Below are positions 17,095 through 25,602 of a stretch of DNA of 64,000 nucleotides, piece after piece. The stretch spans positions 3,348,001 to 3,412,000 of the forward strand of contig NC_014734.1 in the NCBI RefSeq assembly GCF_000183135.1, written 5' to 3'. Below the pieces are notes generated by a model, which did no database searches, had not been told where the DNA came from, and saw nothing but the letters and a program-made list of their open reading frames with translations. This DNA comes from Paludibacter propionicigenes WB4 (lineage in GTDB: Bacteria > Bacteroidota > Bacteroidia > Bacteroidales > Paludibacteraceae). Every line of letters starts with the position of its first letter. Position 1 is the first letter of the stretch. Both the position numbers and the translations under genes were made by a program.

Positions 17095-17829
17095 ATGGTT
17101 AGAATTATCTCTGCGCCGCTTACTCGATACAGAAGCTCGCAACATTTGTTTTTAATGAATGACTTTATTCGCTTAGTGTTTGAAAATCCGTCTGTGTCAC
17201 AGTTGGCACAGCCCTACTTGCAGGATTTGCAAAAGGCTGTGGATGTTGAAATCGTTGCCGAAGAAGCAGAACGAGGCAGTATGTTTACCGAAAAAATTAA
17301 TGAGCTTTTCGTGCTGCGCGAAAAATATTACGGAGCTTTTCATAATTTGGTTGATAATGGCTTGAACCATTTCGACCAGAATGTAGTTGATGCAGCTAAA
17401 TTGCTGGAACGCTTACTGAATAAGTATTCCGACATTCAGCACAAAACAAGAGCTGAAAAAATGACTGATTTTACAAACCTCAGTAACGAACTTCAGAAAC
17501 CCGAGTATGCCAATGCGGTTTCAATAATAGGTGCCAGAGACTGGACAAATAAGATACAGGAAATCAATGTAGCATGTACGGCTCATGCCGATAGTCGTGA
17601 AAAGGAAGGGGTAGCCCGTCCGAAGGTAAACGTACACGACGCGCGCATGGTGGTTGACCCGCTTTATAATGCCATTGTAGATAGAATTAATGCAACAATA
17701 ACTTTAAACAGTGAAGCAGGTTATACTGATTTTGTTGATCGTTTGAACTCCAAAATAGAAGGGCTAAAAAATACCCTGGCTCAGCAAAAAGGTGCGAAAA
17801 AAGCTTCGGACACTCCCACTGCGAAATAG
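17095..17829 (+). CDS. DUF6261-like protein
   Basis: 244 residues, helical, with no signal peptide or membrane segment. The N-terminus (RIISAPLTRYRSSQHLFLMNDFIRLVFE) and the later DARMVVDPLYNAIVDRINATITL resemble the Bacteroidota-restricted DUF6261 family, an identification from memory. Its function is unknown. The C-terminus is lysine/alanine rich (GAKKASDTPTAK). The gene lies 128 bases after the 42-bp palindromic array and has no clear promoter of its own, since only a weak TAGATTTT occurs before it. It may therefore be read from the promoter at 16504. It ends at a good terminator. Confidence 0.7.
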   Translation: MVRIISAPLTRYRSSQHLFLMNDFIRLVFENPSVSQLAQPYLQDLQKAVDVEIVAEEAERGSMFTEKINELFVLREKYYGAFHNLVDNGLNHFDQNVVDAAKLLERLLNKYSDIQHKTRAEKMTDFTNLSNELQKPEYANAVSIIGARDWTNKIQEINVACTAHADSREKEGVARPKVNVHDARMVVDPLYNAIVDRINATITLNSEAGYTDFVDRLNSKIEGLKNTLAQQKGAKKASDTPTAK

Positions 17830-17874
17830 GTTGAATAGGATAGATATTAGTAATGTTTTGATGTATTTCTAGAT

Positions 17875-17920
17875 AACACAAAGTCTCACTTCTCTTGTTT
17901 AAAATGAGGCTTTGTGTTTT
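17875..17920 (+). terminator. Intrinsic terminator after the DUF6261-like gene
   Basis: AACACAAAGtCTCA and TGAGgCTTTGTGTT pair around a 16-base loop and are followed by a T-run. Confidence 0.75.
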
Positions 17921-17978
17921 TTCAAACTAGTACAGATTTGAGGTCTTGTTTTTAGTTTTTAATCGCATTCCTCATTAT

Positions 17979-18206
17979 CTATCTTTTGTCGCGTGGAGGA
18001 CATGGGTCATTTCCAAAGCTCCTTTTGTCTCTAATTCGACCATCTTCCCCGTGGATTAATAACTCTGAATGCTGATTTTGTGCAATTCCGCGTCCAATTT
18101 CAATAGCTTCTCTTTGAGTAGAAACAATACGTGTGTATTGTTCGTTCCCTTCTCCTTTGATTCCCCATTTTTCTCCAACGGGGACAATGTGCTGGTTTTT
18201 ACCCAT
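17979..18206 (-). CDS. DUF2188 domain protein
   Basis: 75 residues covering one DUF2188 domain: HIVPVGEKWGIKGEGNEQYTR, then STQREAIEIGRGIAQNQHSELLIHGEDGRIRDKRSFGNDPCPPRD. The motif LLIHGEDGRIRD..S.GNDP.PP is highly characteristic. The family is widespread, small and without an established biochemical role, although members are often stress-linked or found with mobile DNA. The gene is single and converges on the DUF6261-like gene. No promoter box matching the consensus was found within 100 bases upstream. Confidence 0.88.
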   Translation of the reverse strand: MGKNQHIVPVGEKWGIKGEGNEQYTRIVSTQREAIEIGRGIAQNQHSELLIHGEDGRIRDKRSFGNDPCPPRDKR

Positions 18207-18530
18207 AAATTTATTATTTTAAATTATATACAACACTGTTGTTGTACACAACGTGAATTTCAATATTCATACCAGCTAAAATATTATGTCATATTGTCTT
18301 AAATTAATGTTTTTTATGGCGTTTCTGTGCGGTTTTAATACGGAAACGGTTGGTTGCTGTAAAAACTGACATTTTGTCTAATTATTTCTTATAGGATTAA
18401 TACATAACCATTCTCTTTGTGAGTATAAAAAATGCGCTTCCCGAATCCCGGAAAGCGCATTTATATTATTACTGATCACTGATTACTGATCACTGATCAC
18501 TGATCACTGATCACTGGTTACTGATCACTG
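18207..18530. other. Intergenic region with terminator and heptamer repeats
   Basis: No gene seen. It contains the nfnB terminator and the TGATCAC repeat listed separately. A GTTGT-rich stretch (18233-18252, ACACTGTTGTTGTACACAAC) with short dyads lies before the DUF2188 gene. Confidence 0.6.
18430..18462 (-). terminator. Terminator downstream of nfnB
   Basis: AAATGCGCTTcCCG and CGGaAAGCGCATTT form a stem with T-rich flanks. It terminates the minus-strand nfnAB unit after the heptamer repeat. Confidence 0.7.
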
Positions 18531-18536
18531 TCAACT
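18469..18536. repeat. Tandem heptamer ACTGATC microsatellite
   Basis: About eight copies of the heptamer (A)CTGATCA, some as CTGATTA or CTGGTTA, run directly up to the nfnB stop codon. Each contains the palindrome TGATCA. The copy number could vary by slippage, but the array is in the 3' untranslated part and does not touch a promoter. Confidence 0.8.
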
Positions 18537-19991
18537 GTTTTTAATCCATGTGTCCATAGCTGCGGCAGCCTTACGACCATCGCCCATGGCAAGAATAACG
18601 GTAGCACCACCACGCACAATGTCGCCTCCGGCGAAAATGATAGGCACTGCCGATTGCATAGTGTCATTGTTTACTACCACGGTTCCCCATTTGGATACTT
18701 CCAGTCCTTTTACCGACTGTGGAATAAGTGGATTTGGCGAAACACCCACACTTACTACCACTTCATCCACTTCGATCAACTCGGTTTTACCCGGAATTTC
18801 TATAGGAGACCGACGGCCCGAAGCGTCAGGTTCGCCCAGTTCCATTACCTGAAGTCGCATGTGTGTTACGCGACCTTGTTCGTTGCCGATATATTCAATC
18901 GGGTTATGCAGTGTCAGGAAGTCAATTCCTTCTTCTTTGGCATGTTTTACTTCTTCCAGACGGGCAGGCATTTCTTCTTCAGACCGACGGTAAACAATCA
19001 TGGCACGCTCAGCTCCCAGGCGGCGGGCTGTACGAACCGAGTCCATGGCTGTGTTTCCACCACCGATAACGGCTACTTTCTTACCTTTAAATACCGGAGT
19101 GTCCGAATCCGGGTTGGCGGCATCCATCAGGTTGACGCGGGTAAGGTATTCGTTCGACGACATGACGCCAACGAAATTTTCGCCCTTGATATTCATAAAG
19201 CGAGGCAGTCCGGCACCACTGGCTACAAAAATACCTTTGAAACCGTCGTCTTCCAGGTCTTTGATCGTAATCGTTTTTCCAACCACGCAGTTAGTCACGA
19301 AATGAACACCCATGGCTTGCAGGTTTTGAATTTCGACATCTACGATGTCGTTAGGTAAACGAAATTCAGGGATACCGTATTTCAACACACCGCCGATTTC
19401 GTGCAATGCTTCAAAAACCACTACTTCGTAACCCAGTTTGGCCATGTCGCCGGCAAAAGCCAGTCCGGCAGGACCCGATCCTACGGCAGCAATTTTGATG
19501 TTGTTTGGTTCTGCTACTTTAGGTACAGAGATATTTCCGCTTTCGCGTTCGTAGTCGGCGGCAAATCGTTCAAGATGTCCGATAGCAACCGATTCTTTTT
19601 TCATTTTTAAATGGATACACTGACCTTCACATTGTTTTTCCTGAGGGCAAACACGTCCGCATACGGCGGGTAGGGCAGAGGTTTCTTTCAGTACGCGGGC
19701 TGCTTCCTGGAAATCGCCGCGTTCAATATTTTTCACAAAACGTGGGATGTCAATTCCCACCGGACAGCCTTGCATACAGCTGGGGTTTGCACAGTCGAGG
19801 CAGCGTTTGGCTTCCTGCATGGCCTGTTCGGCACTAAGTCCTAAGTTTACCTCCTCAACGCGGTTATGACTGCGGTATTCCGGGTCAAGTTCAGGCATGT
19901 GAACACGAGGTATGTCGGTGCGCTCTTTAGGTTTCATGGCGCTGCGCAAATCGGCACGCCATTGTTGAGCTCTTTCTTCGTTTGATTCCAT
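18531..19991 (-). CDS. nfnB: NfnB-like NADPH-binding flavoprotein subunit (annotated in many genomes as glutamate synthase small subunit)
   Basis: 486 residues. The N-terminal double iron-sulfur domain has cysteines 64, 67, 72 and 76 (CLDCANPSCMQGCP) and 111, 115, 121 and 125 (CGRVCPQEKQCEGQC), with E103 where NfnB uses a glutamate ligand. Two dinucleotide folds follow: GSGPAGL at 171-177 for FAD and VIGGGNTAMDS for NAD(P)H. Sequence alone also fits GltD. The upstream minus-strand gene encodes the NfnA partner, and no GltB large subunit is present, which favours an electron-bifurcating ferredoxin-dependent transhydrogenase NfnAB over glutamate synthase. The nfnA-nfnB gap is 172 bases. Confidence 0.88.
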   Translation of the reverse strand: MESNEERAQQWRADLRSAMKPKERTDIPRVHMPELDPEYRSHNRVEEVNLGLSAEQAMQEAKRCLDCANPSCMQGCPVGIDIPRFVKNIERGDFQEAARVLKETSALPAVCGRVCPQEKQCEGQCIHLKMKKESVAIGHLERFAADYERESGNISVPKVAEPNNIKIAAVGSGPAGLAFAGDMAKLGYEVVVFEALHEIGGVLKYGIPEFRLPNDIVDVEIQNLQAMGVHFVTNCVVGKTITIKDLEDDGFKGIFVASGAGLPRFMNIKGENFVGVMSSNEYLTRVNLMDAANPDSDTPVFKGKKVAVIGGGNTAMDSVRTARRLGAERAMIVYRRSEEEMPARLEEVKHAKEEGIDFLTLHNPIEYIGNEQGRVTHMRLQVMELGEPDASGRRSPIEIPGKTELIEVDEVVVSVGVSPNPLIPQSVKGLEVSKWGTVVVNNDTMQSAVPIIFAGGDIVRGGATVILAMGDGRKAAAAMDTWIKNS

Positions 19992-20163
19992 AATGATTAG
20001 TCAGTTAGCAGTAACAGTTATCAGTTATCAATGAACAGTAAACGATCATTACTGTTGGTTGTTGGCTGTTGACGTATCACTGTTTATTGTTGTTAGTTGT
20101 TTGTTTTTATCTTGGTGTTTTTGGAGAAAAGTAAAAGTGATTTTTTAGTCGTGCAAGCACTGA

Positions 20164-20985
20164 TCAATGTTTACTGTAAGCTTCCATTTCTTCGCGTTCA
20201 ATATCTCTGTATCCACCCAAACGCATCAACATTTCATCGAAGTCTACCTGATGTGCATCGAATTCAGGGCCATCTACACAAACGAATTTTGTTTTTCCAC
20301 CTATACTTACGCGGCATGCACCACACATTCCGGTTCCGTCCACCATAATGGTGTTCAGCGAAGCGAGAGTCGGCACTTCGTATTTTTTTGTCAGCATGCT
20401 CACAAATTTCATCATGATAGCCGGACCGATAGTTACGCATAAATCTACTTTTTCGCGATTTATCACCGACTCAATACCGTTTGTAACCAATCCTTTGGTT
20501 CCGTATGATCCGTCGTCGGTCATGATGATAACTTCATCGGAGTTAACGCGCATTTGTTCTTCCAAAATAATCAGGTCTTTAGTACGGGCTGCCAACACGG
20601 TAATGACCTTGTTGCCGGCTGCTTTCAATGCAGCCACGATAGGCATCATGGGTGCTGTACCTACACCACCACAAGCACAAATCACTGTTCCGAAGTTTTC
20701 AATGTGAGTAGCTTTACCCAGCGGACCTACCATATCAGTAATATATTCGCCTTCTTCCAGTGCGCATAGTTTAGTAGACGAAACACCCATTCGTTGCACA
20801 ACCAGGGTTATTGTCCCTTTTTGTAAGTCTGCATCTGCTATGGTTAATGGAATGCGTTCGCCTTTTAAACCCACTTTTACCATAACAAAGTGGCCGGCTT
20901 TACGCGACTTGGCAATTAACGGAGCTTCCACCTCAAACTTAATAACGTTGGCAGAGAAATACTCCTTACTGATAATTTTATTCAT
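20164..20985 (-). CDS. nfnA: NfnA-like / sulfide dehydrogenase-type FAD/[2Fe-2S] subunit
   Basis: 273 residues of the dihydroorotate-dehydrogenase electron-transfer family. Features are a flavin-binding beta-barrel (residues 1-95), GGVGTAP at 106-112 for NAD(H), and the [2Fe-2S] site D216-GTGM-C221-GA-C224 with C236. The aspartate plus three cysteines is the distinctive NfnA ligand set. With NfnB it would couple NADH and reduced ferredoxin oxidation to NADP+ reduction, or the reverse, in anaerobic metabolism. It could also be called SudB. The promoter is consensus (21013-21043). Confidence 0.9.
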   Translation of the reverse strand: MNKIISKEYFSANVIKFEVEAPLIAKSRKAGHFVMVKVGLKGERIPLTIADADLQKGTITLVVQRMGVSSTKLCALEEGEYITDMVGPLGKATHIENFGTVICACGGVGTAPMMPIVAALKAAGNKVITVLAARTKDLIILEEQMRVNSDEVIIMTDDGSYGTKGLVTNGIESVINREKVDLCVTIGPAIMMKFVSMLTKKYEVPTLASLNTIMVDGTGMCGACRVSIGGKTKFVCVDGPEFDAHQVDFDEMLMRLGGYRDIEREEMEAYSKH

Positions 20986-21012
20986 TTTGATAGATTTTTT
21001 TTATTAAGGACA

Positions 21013-21043
21013 CAAAATTACAAAAAATGCGGCTCAATCCAAA
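21013..21043 (-). promoter_or_regulatory. Consensus promoter of nfnA
   Basis: On the minus strand TTTG (21043-21040), a 19-base spacer and TAATTTTG (21020-21013) match the Bacteroidota consensus exactly. The leader is about 20-25 bases. Confidence 0.75.
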
Positions 21044-21167
21044 TCATTTTGTAATAATAATCTACAAATTTATTACTGATTTGCATTAAAATGACAAAAA
21101 TAAATCGTAAAAACTGTATAAAACTACATTTGCGTCGTTTTGTTGATTTTTGGCACTTATTTGTATG

Positions 21168-21197
21168 TTGTACGGTAACAATATTTGGGTATTTTTG
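21168..21197 (+). promoter_or_regulatory. Promoter of the TonB-dependent receptor gene
   Basis: TTG (21168-21170), 19 bases and TATTTTTG (21190-21197) fit the -33/-7 consensus, 38 bases before the ATG. Confidence 0.65.
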
Positions 21198-21234
21198 CAG
21201 GAAAATATCTTCCTAATATAAAATCACAAATAAC

Positions 21235-23091
21235 ATGTTTATGCGTATCCCAAACGGTAAGAAAATTCTCCTTGCGCTTGCTTCGTTGCTTCTTTGTTTT
21301 CAATTTTCTTATTCACAGTCGCCAATCAAAGATAGCGTGAGGCTCGAGGATATAGTAGTTACCGGTTCGAAAATAGAAATATCCCGAAAGCTGGTTCCGC
21401 TGTCTGTATCGCAGGTTTCCCGTAAGGACATTGAAAATAGCGGTCAGATTAATATATTGCCCGCGCTAAACACATACGTTCCGGGAATTTTTGTCACCGA
21501 GCGCAATGTGCTTGGTTTTGGAGTTTCTACTGGCGGTTCGGGTGCTATCAGCATGCGTGGTGTGAGTGGCTCTCCCAACACGGAGATATTGATGCTGATA
21601 GATGGTCATCCTCAGTACCAGGGCATTTTTGGGCATCCGCTTGCCGATGCCTATGTGGCTTCGGATGTGGAAAAGGTGGAAGTTATTCGCGGTCCGGCTT
21701 CCATTCTGTATGGATCTAATGCCATGGGAGGTGCAATTAATATTATCACCAAAAAGCAGCGGGAAGAAGGATTGAAAATCAATTTGGGTGCTGCCTACGG
21801 TTCGTTTAATACTCAAAAATACTATGGAACAATCGGGTATAAAAAAGATCAGCTAAGCGTTTTTGCGTCGGTAAATCACGACCAGACTGATGGAATTCGT
21901 GCCAATACCGACTTTAATATCACCAACGGTTATACGAAAGTGGGCTATGAACTAAGCAAACATTTTGATCTGACTGCCGATTTCAGCATTGCAAAGTTTA
22001 ATGGAAATGATAACGGATCTGTCTATGCCGCTCCGGTTCCGTTCAATATCGATATTACCCGTGGCAAAGCGTCAGTTGCACTCGAAAACAAACACGATAA
22101 GCTGGAAGGGGCGTTTAAATTATATCACAATTTCGGGACTCACGATTTGTCGAACGGTTTTCATTCTACCGACAATAACAGTGGACTGATGTTTTATCAA
22201 ACGCTTAGGCTCTTTACAGGTAGCAATATAACCGTTGGTACGGATATTAAGCAATATGGTGGAAAGGTAAACCAAACGGCCGTTAAAGACTCGTTGATAA
22301 CCGTAAACGAGTCGGCGGTTTATGCGTATGCTCAGCAGGCTTTGCTCGATAATGTCAGCCTGAGTGCGGGCTTACGTCTGGAACATAATTCAAAATACGG
22401 AACTGAACTTGTTCCTTTTGCCGGATTGACTTACAATCCGTCTTTGCATACAACCATTAAGACTTCCGTTTCAAAAGGTTTCAGAAGTCCTACTGTTATG
22501 GAAATGTACCTGTATGCTCCAAATCCCGAATTAAAACCGGAGCGCATGATGAACTACGAAGTTAGCTGGTTGCAATCGGCTTTAGAAAATCGCCTTCAGT
22601 TCGATTTTACGGCTTATTTGATTAAAGGGACGAATCTTATTGAAGTTACTCCGGGCGTACCGCCTGTAATGACTCGTAAAAATCTTGGGGCTTTTACCAA
22701 CAAAGGGCTTGAATTTTCTACAAAATATTTCCTTTCTCAAAATCTATATCTCAATGTAAATTACAGTTATCTGAATCTGGAGAAACCGGTACTGGCAGCA
22801 CCACGCCAGCAAGTTAATATCAATGTAAATTATACTTATAAAATTTGGACGCTGAACGTATCGTCGCAATATATTGAAAAGTTGTATACATTCATTGTCT
22901 CCACTCCGACCCAGTTAACCACTAAGACGCTTAATTACAATTTGCTGAATGCACGCCTATCGGCTAAGCCTACAAAGTCTCTTGAATTGTTTGTTGCAGG
23001 AAATAATCTATTGAATCAGAAGTATGAAATAAACTATGGATATCCAATGCCGGGCATTTACTTTAATACAGGTTTTAATGTAAGGTTGTAA
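21235..23091 (+). CDS. TonB-dependent outer-membrane receptor
   Basis: 618 residues: signal peptide (ILLALASLLLCFQFSYSQ), a TonB-box-like start (DSVRLEDIVVTGSKIEI), a plug domain with GGSGAISMRGVSGSPNTEILMLIDGHPQYQG and EKVEVIRGPASILYGSNAMGGAINIITKK, then a 22-strand-type barrel that includes SKGFRSPTVMEMYLYAPNPELKPERMMNYE and ends GIYFNTGFNVRL. There is no SusC-type N-terminal carboxypeptidase-like domain, so it resembles classical siderophore, cobalamin or metal receptors. No transport partner is adjacent and the ligand is unknown. A second in-frame ATG is six bases in. Confidence 0.93.
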   Translation: MFMRIPNGKKILLALASLLLCFQFSYSQSPIKDSVRLEDIVVTGSKIEISRKLVPLSVSQVSRKDIENSGQINILPALNTYVPGIFVTERNVLGFGVSTGGSGAISMRGVSGSPNTEILMLIDGHPQYQGIFGHPLADAYVASDVEKVEVIRGPASILYGSNAMGGAINIITKKQREEGLKINLGAAYGSFNTQKYYGTIGYKKDQLSVFASVNHDQTDGIRANTDFNITNGYTKVGYELSKHFDLTADFSIAKFNGNDNGSVYAAPVPFNIDITRGKASVALENKHDKLEGAFKLYHNFGTHDLSNGFHSTDNNSGLMFYQTLRLFTGSNITVGTDIKQYGGKVNQTAVKDSLITVNESAVYAYAQQALLDNVSLSAGLRLEHNSKYGTELVPFAGLTYNPSLHTTIKTSVSKGFRSPTVMEMYLYAPNPELKPERMMNYEVSWLQSALENRLQFDFTAYLIKGTNLIEVTPGVPPVMTRKNLGAFTNKGLEFSTKYFLSQNLYLNVNYSYLNLEKPVLAAPRQQVNINVNYTYKIWTLNVSSQYIEKLYTFIVSTPTQLTTKTLNYNLLNARLSAKPTKSLELFVAGNNLLNQKYEINYGYPMPGIYFNTGFNVRL

Positions 23092-23140
23092 AATGGAGTG
23101 TTAGCGGTAAACGCTATCAGTTGTATAGAAAAAGTAACAG

Positions 23141-23178
23141 AAGCAGCTATCAGATTTAGATTCTGAAGGCTGCTTTTG
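23141..23178 (+). terminator. Probable terminator after the receptor gene
   Basis: AAGCAGCtaTCAGA and TCTGAagGCTGCTT pair with an internal mismatch and 7-base loop. The T-rich tail is interrupted, so efficiency is uncertain. Confidence 0.5.
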
Positions 23179-23349
23179 CTTTGTTGTTTTGTAAGTTCAG
23201 TTTTTTATTCTGTATAAAGTTAATCTAATTTTGATAAAACCGTTAATTGTATCAATATAATATGTATATTTGTCGGGTGAGAATTTCAATAATTTTTGAG
23301 CAATTTTTTCAAAGAATTATAATACCAACTATTTAAACATTTAAATCAA

Positions 23350-24279
23350 ATGGAATCAATTCCTTATTTTATTATCGGAGCGGTAGTTCTGGTAATCATT
23401 GCAGCCGGTTTTGTTACTGTTAATCAGGGTAGCGTGGCTGTTATCACGGTATTTGGTAAATATCGTCGTATAATGCCTCCGGGTTTGAATTTCAAAATTC
23501 CGCTTATCGAAATGGTTTATAAGCGTATTTCTATTCAAAACCGTTCTGTGGAGCTTGAATTTCAGGCGGTAACGCAAGATCAGGCGAATGTGTATTTTAA
23601 AGCCATGTTGCTGTACGCTGTTTTTAATCAGTCCGAAGAAACTATTAAAAATGTAGCCTTTAAGTTTGTGGATGACCGCAACTTTATGCAAGCTTTGATT
23701 CGTACCATCGAAGGTACCATTCGTAGTTTTGTGGCGACTAAAAAACAAGCTGAAATTTTGAGTCTTCGTACTGAAATTATTCAGGAAGTAAAGAAACACC
23801 TTGATGATACGCTGGAGCAATGGGGATATCATATGATTGATATTCAGTTGAACGATATAACCTTTGACGAGGAAATTATTAAATCCATGTCGCGCGTGGT
23901 AGCTTCGAACAACTTGAAAGCTGCTGCCGAAAACGAAGGACAAGCTTTGCTAATTACCAAAACTAAAGCAGCCGAAGCAGAAGGAAATGCGATTAAAATT
24001 TCTGCTCTGGCTGAAAAAGAAGCTGCTCAACAACGTGGACAAGGTATTGCATTGTTCCGCGAAGAAGTGGCCAAAGGTATGGCACAGGCTGCAAAGGAAA
24101 TGACCGATGCCGATTTGGATGCTTCATTTCTGCTTTTCAGTATGTGGACGGAAGCTATCAAACACTTTGGTGAAACAGGCAAGGGTAATGTTATCTTCCT
24201 GGATGGCTCTACCGATGGCATGACTAAAACAATCAACCAAATGATGGGTATGATGAAGATGAGTGAAAAAGCTGAATAA
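23350..24279 (+). CDS. SPFH-domain (stomatin/prohibitin-like) membrane protein
   Basis: 309 residues. An N-terminal membrane anchor (YFIIGAVVLVIIAAGFVTV) is followed by an SPFH/band-7 domain starting VNQGSVAVITVFGKYRRIMPPGLNFKIPLIEMV. The helical coiled region TKTKAAEAEGNAIKISALAEKEAAQQRGQ comes after it, and the tail is methionine-rich (NQMMGMMKMSEKAE). Such proteins organise membrane microdomains and often bind membrane proteases. No NfeD partner gene is adjacent. A -7 box TATATTTG is at 23265-23272, giving a leader of about 70 bases, and a strong terminator follows. Confidence 0.9.
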   Translation: MESIPYFIIGAVVLVIIAAGFVTVNQGSVAVITVFGKYRRIMPPGLNFKIPLIEMVYKRISIQNRSVELEFQAVTQDQANVYFKAMLLYAVFNQSEETIKNVAFKFVDDRNFMQALIRTIEGTIRSFVATKKQAEILSLRTEIIQEVKKHLDDTLEQWGYHMIDIQLNDITFDEEIIKSMSRVVASNNLKAAAENEGQALLITKTKAAEAEGNAIKISALAEKEAAQQRGQGIALFREEVAKGMAQAAKEMTDADLDASFLLFSMWTEAIKHFGETGKGNVIFLDGSTDGMTKTINQMMGMMKMSEKAE

Positions 24280-24294
24280 GATTTATGCTGCTAT

Positions 24295-24335
24295 AAAAAC
24301 AAGAGGATATCCCAAAAGGGCATCCTCTTGTTTTT
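24295..24335 (+). terminator. Intrinsic terminator after the SPFH gene
   Basis: AAAAACAAGAGGATatCCC and GGGcATCCTCTTGTTTTT form a long stem with an AAAA loop. Confidence 0.85.
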
Positions 24336-24461
24336 AAATATAAGTATGAAAATGAATTTGTGTTGAAAAGCTAGATTCTGAGGTTAGGTAAAGGTGGATT
24401 ACTGATTTTAATACCCAAATATTTAATTATTCTTAATTGTTTAATTGTATTTACAATATTG

Positions 24462-24493
24462 TTTGGTTTATAAAATAAACCGATTTATATTTG
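24462..24493 (+). promoter_or_regulatory. Consensus promoter of the membrane protein/winged-helix pair
   Basis: TTTG (24462-24465), a 20-base spacer and TATATTTG (24486-24493) match the consensus; the ATG is 49 bases further. Confidence 0.75.
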
Positions 24494-24541
24494 CAGAGAA
24501 TTTAATTCGTCAAACAAAAATAATTTAAATACAATTTCATT

Positions 24542-25132
24542 ATGGAAGAAAAAAACTTAACCGAGAAAGCAAGTTTAGAACTAATTTCTCAAATGATCAC
24601 AAGCTCTCGTCGGAAGTTAGAAGACGGAAACGGAATATCATTTCTTATTTGGGGTTATACCACTTTTGTTATATCACTTGCTGTTTATTATTTTATCAAA
24701 GCCACCGGTGATTATCATTACAATTATCTTTGGTTTCTTACTCCGGTAATTGGTTACATCGGGATGGCTGTTTCAAAAAAAGACAAAACCAAACATGCCG
24801 GACATGCTATGAATTTTATTGAACGCACAATCGGAAATATTTGGATGGTGATTGGTATTGCAGCGTTTCTAACCAGTATAGGTGCGTCTTTTGTTCGTTT
24901 CCCCATACTTTCTGTTATGCTTTTGTTATTGGGAATTGGAACTGCTATTACAGGTCTCACCATTAAATTTAAACCAGTAATTATAAGTGGTTTTATCGGA
25001 ATGCTAAGTTGTGCAGTGCCTTTTTTAATGAAAGGATATGAGCAAATCCTTGTTTTTGGATTTATTTGTTTAATCATGATGGTTATTCCTGGACACATAC
25101 TGAATTATCAAGGGAGGAAAAGACATGTTTAA
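24542..25132 (+). CDS. Integral membrane protein paired with a winged-helix regulator
   Basis: 196 residues. A polar N-terminal helix (EEKNLTEKASLELISQMITSSRRKLEDGNG) is followed by about five membrane segments (for example FLIWGYTTFVISLAVYYFI, IWMVIGIAAFLTSIGASFV and ILVFGFICLIMMVIPGHIL). The N-terminal pattern is seen in Bacteroidota membrane proteins encoded next to small helix-turn-helix regulators. Its stop overlaps the next gene by 8 bases, so the two are translationally coupled. Function unknown; it might modulate the regulator at the membrane. Confidence 0.82.
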   Translation: MEEKNLTEKASLELISQMITSSRRKLEDGNGISFLIWGYTTFVISLAVYYFIKATGDYHYNYLWFLTPVIGYIGMAVSKKDKTKHAGHAMNFIERTIGNIWMVIGIAAFLTSIGASFVRFPILSVMLLLLGIGTAITGLTIKFKPVIISGFIGMLSCAVPFLMKGYEQILVFGFICLIMMVIPGHILNYQGRKRHV

Positions 25133-25418
25133 GGAACTCAATCCGTTGCTTCATTCCGAACTTCGGCTGGGTATTATGTCTATACTTATATCGGTGGAAG
25201 AAGCCGACTTTGTGTATATTCGTGAAAAGACAGGTGCAACAGCCGGAAATATCAGTGTCCAGATTGAAAAACTCAGTGAGGCGGGCTATATTGAAATAAA
25301 CAAAGGCTTTTTGGGGAAAAGAACGCGGACGGTTTGCAAGATAACCCAAAAAGGTGTGAATGCTTTTGAAGAATATGTTGAAGCTCTGAAGAGTTATCTG
25401 AATGTTAAAGGTCGATGA
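25125..25418 (+). CDS. Winged-helix transcriptional regulator
   Basis: 97 residues forming a single winged helix-turn-helix: LHSELRLGIMSILISVEEADFVYIREKTGATAGNISVQIEKLSEAGYIEINKGFLGKRTRTVCKITQKGVNAFEEYVEALKSYL in outline, with the recognition helix around ATAGNISVQIEKL and the wing at GKRTRTVCKIT. It resembles the MarR/HTH_34 type. The start is preceded by GGGAGG (25112-25117), an unusually good Shine-Dalgarno site for this genome, and it overlaps the membrane gene. It probably controls its own operon. Confidence 0.88.
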   Translation: MFKELNPLLHSELRLGIMSILISVEEADFVYIREKTGATAGNISVQIEKLSEAGYIEINKGFLGKRTRTVCKITQKGVNAFEEYVEALKSYLNVKGR

Positions 25419-25602
25419 TTAAATAAGGATTATAAGCAAATTTACTGATTAGTTCTGGCAGTACTGTGTGTTACATAGCATTGCCAGAACAGTTGTATTA
25501 AGGCCTTCTTTTTTTAGCTTACAAAAACTTAAGTCGTTCACTGATAGGTCTACTTTATTGAAATAAATGCCATTTTTTGACGTTTATTTTGGATTGTCCG
25601 TT

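Noticed and set aside
18654-19358. 234-codon frame antisense to nfnB
   Set aside because: Shadow of the real minus-strand gene, no family features.
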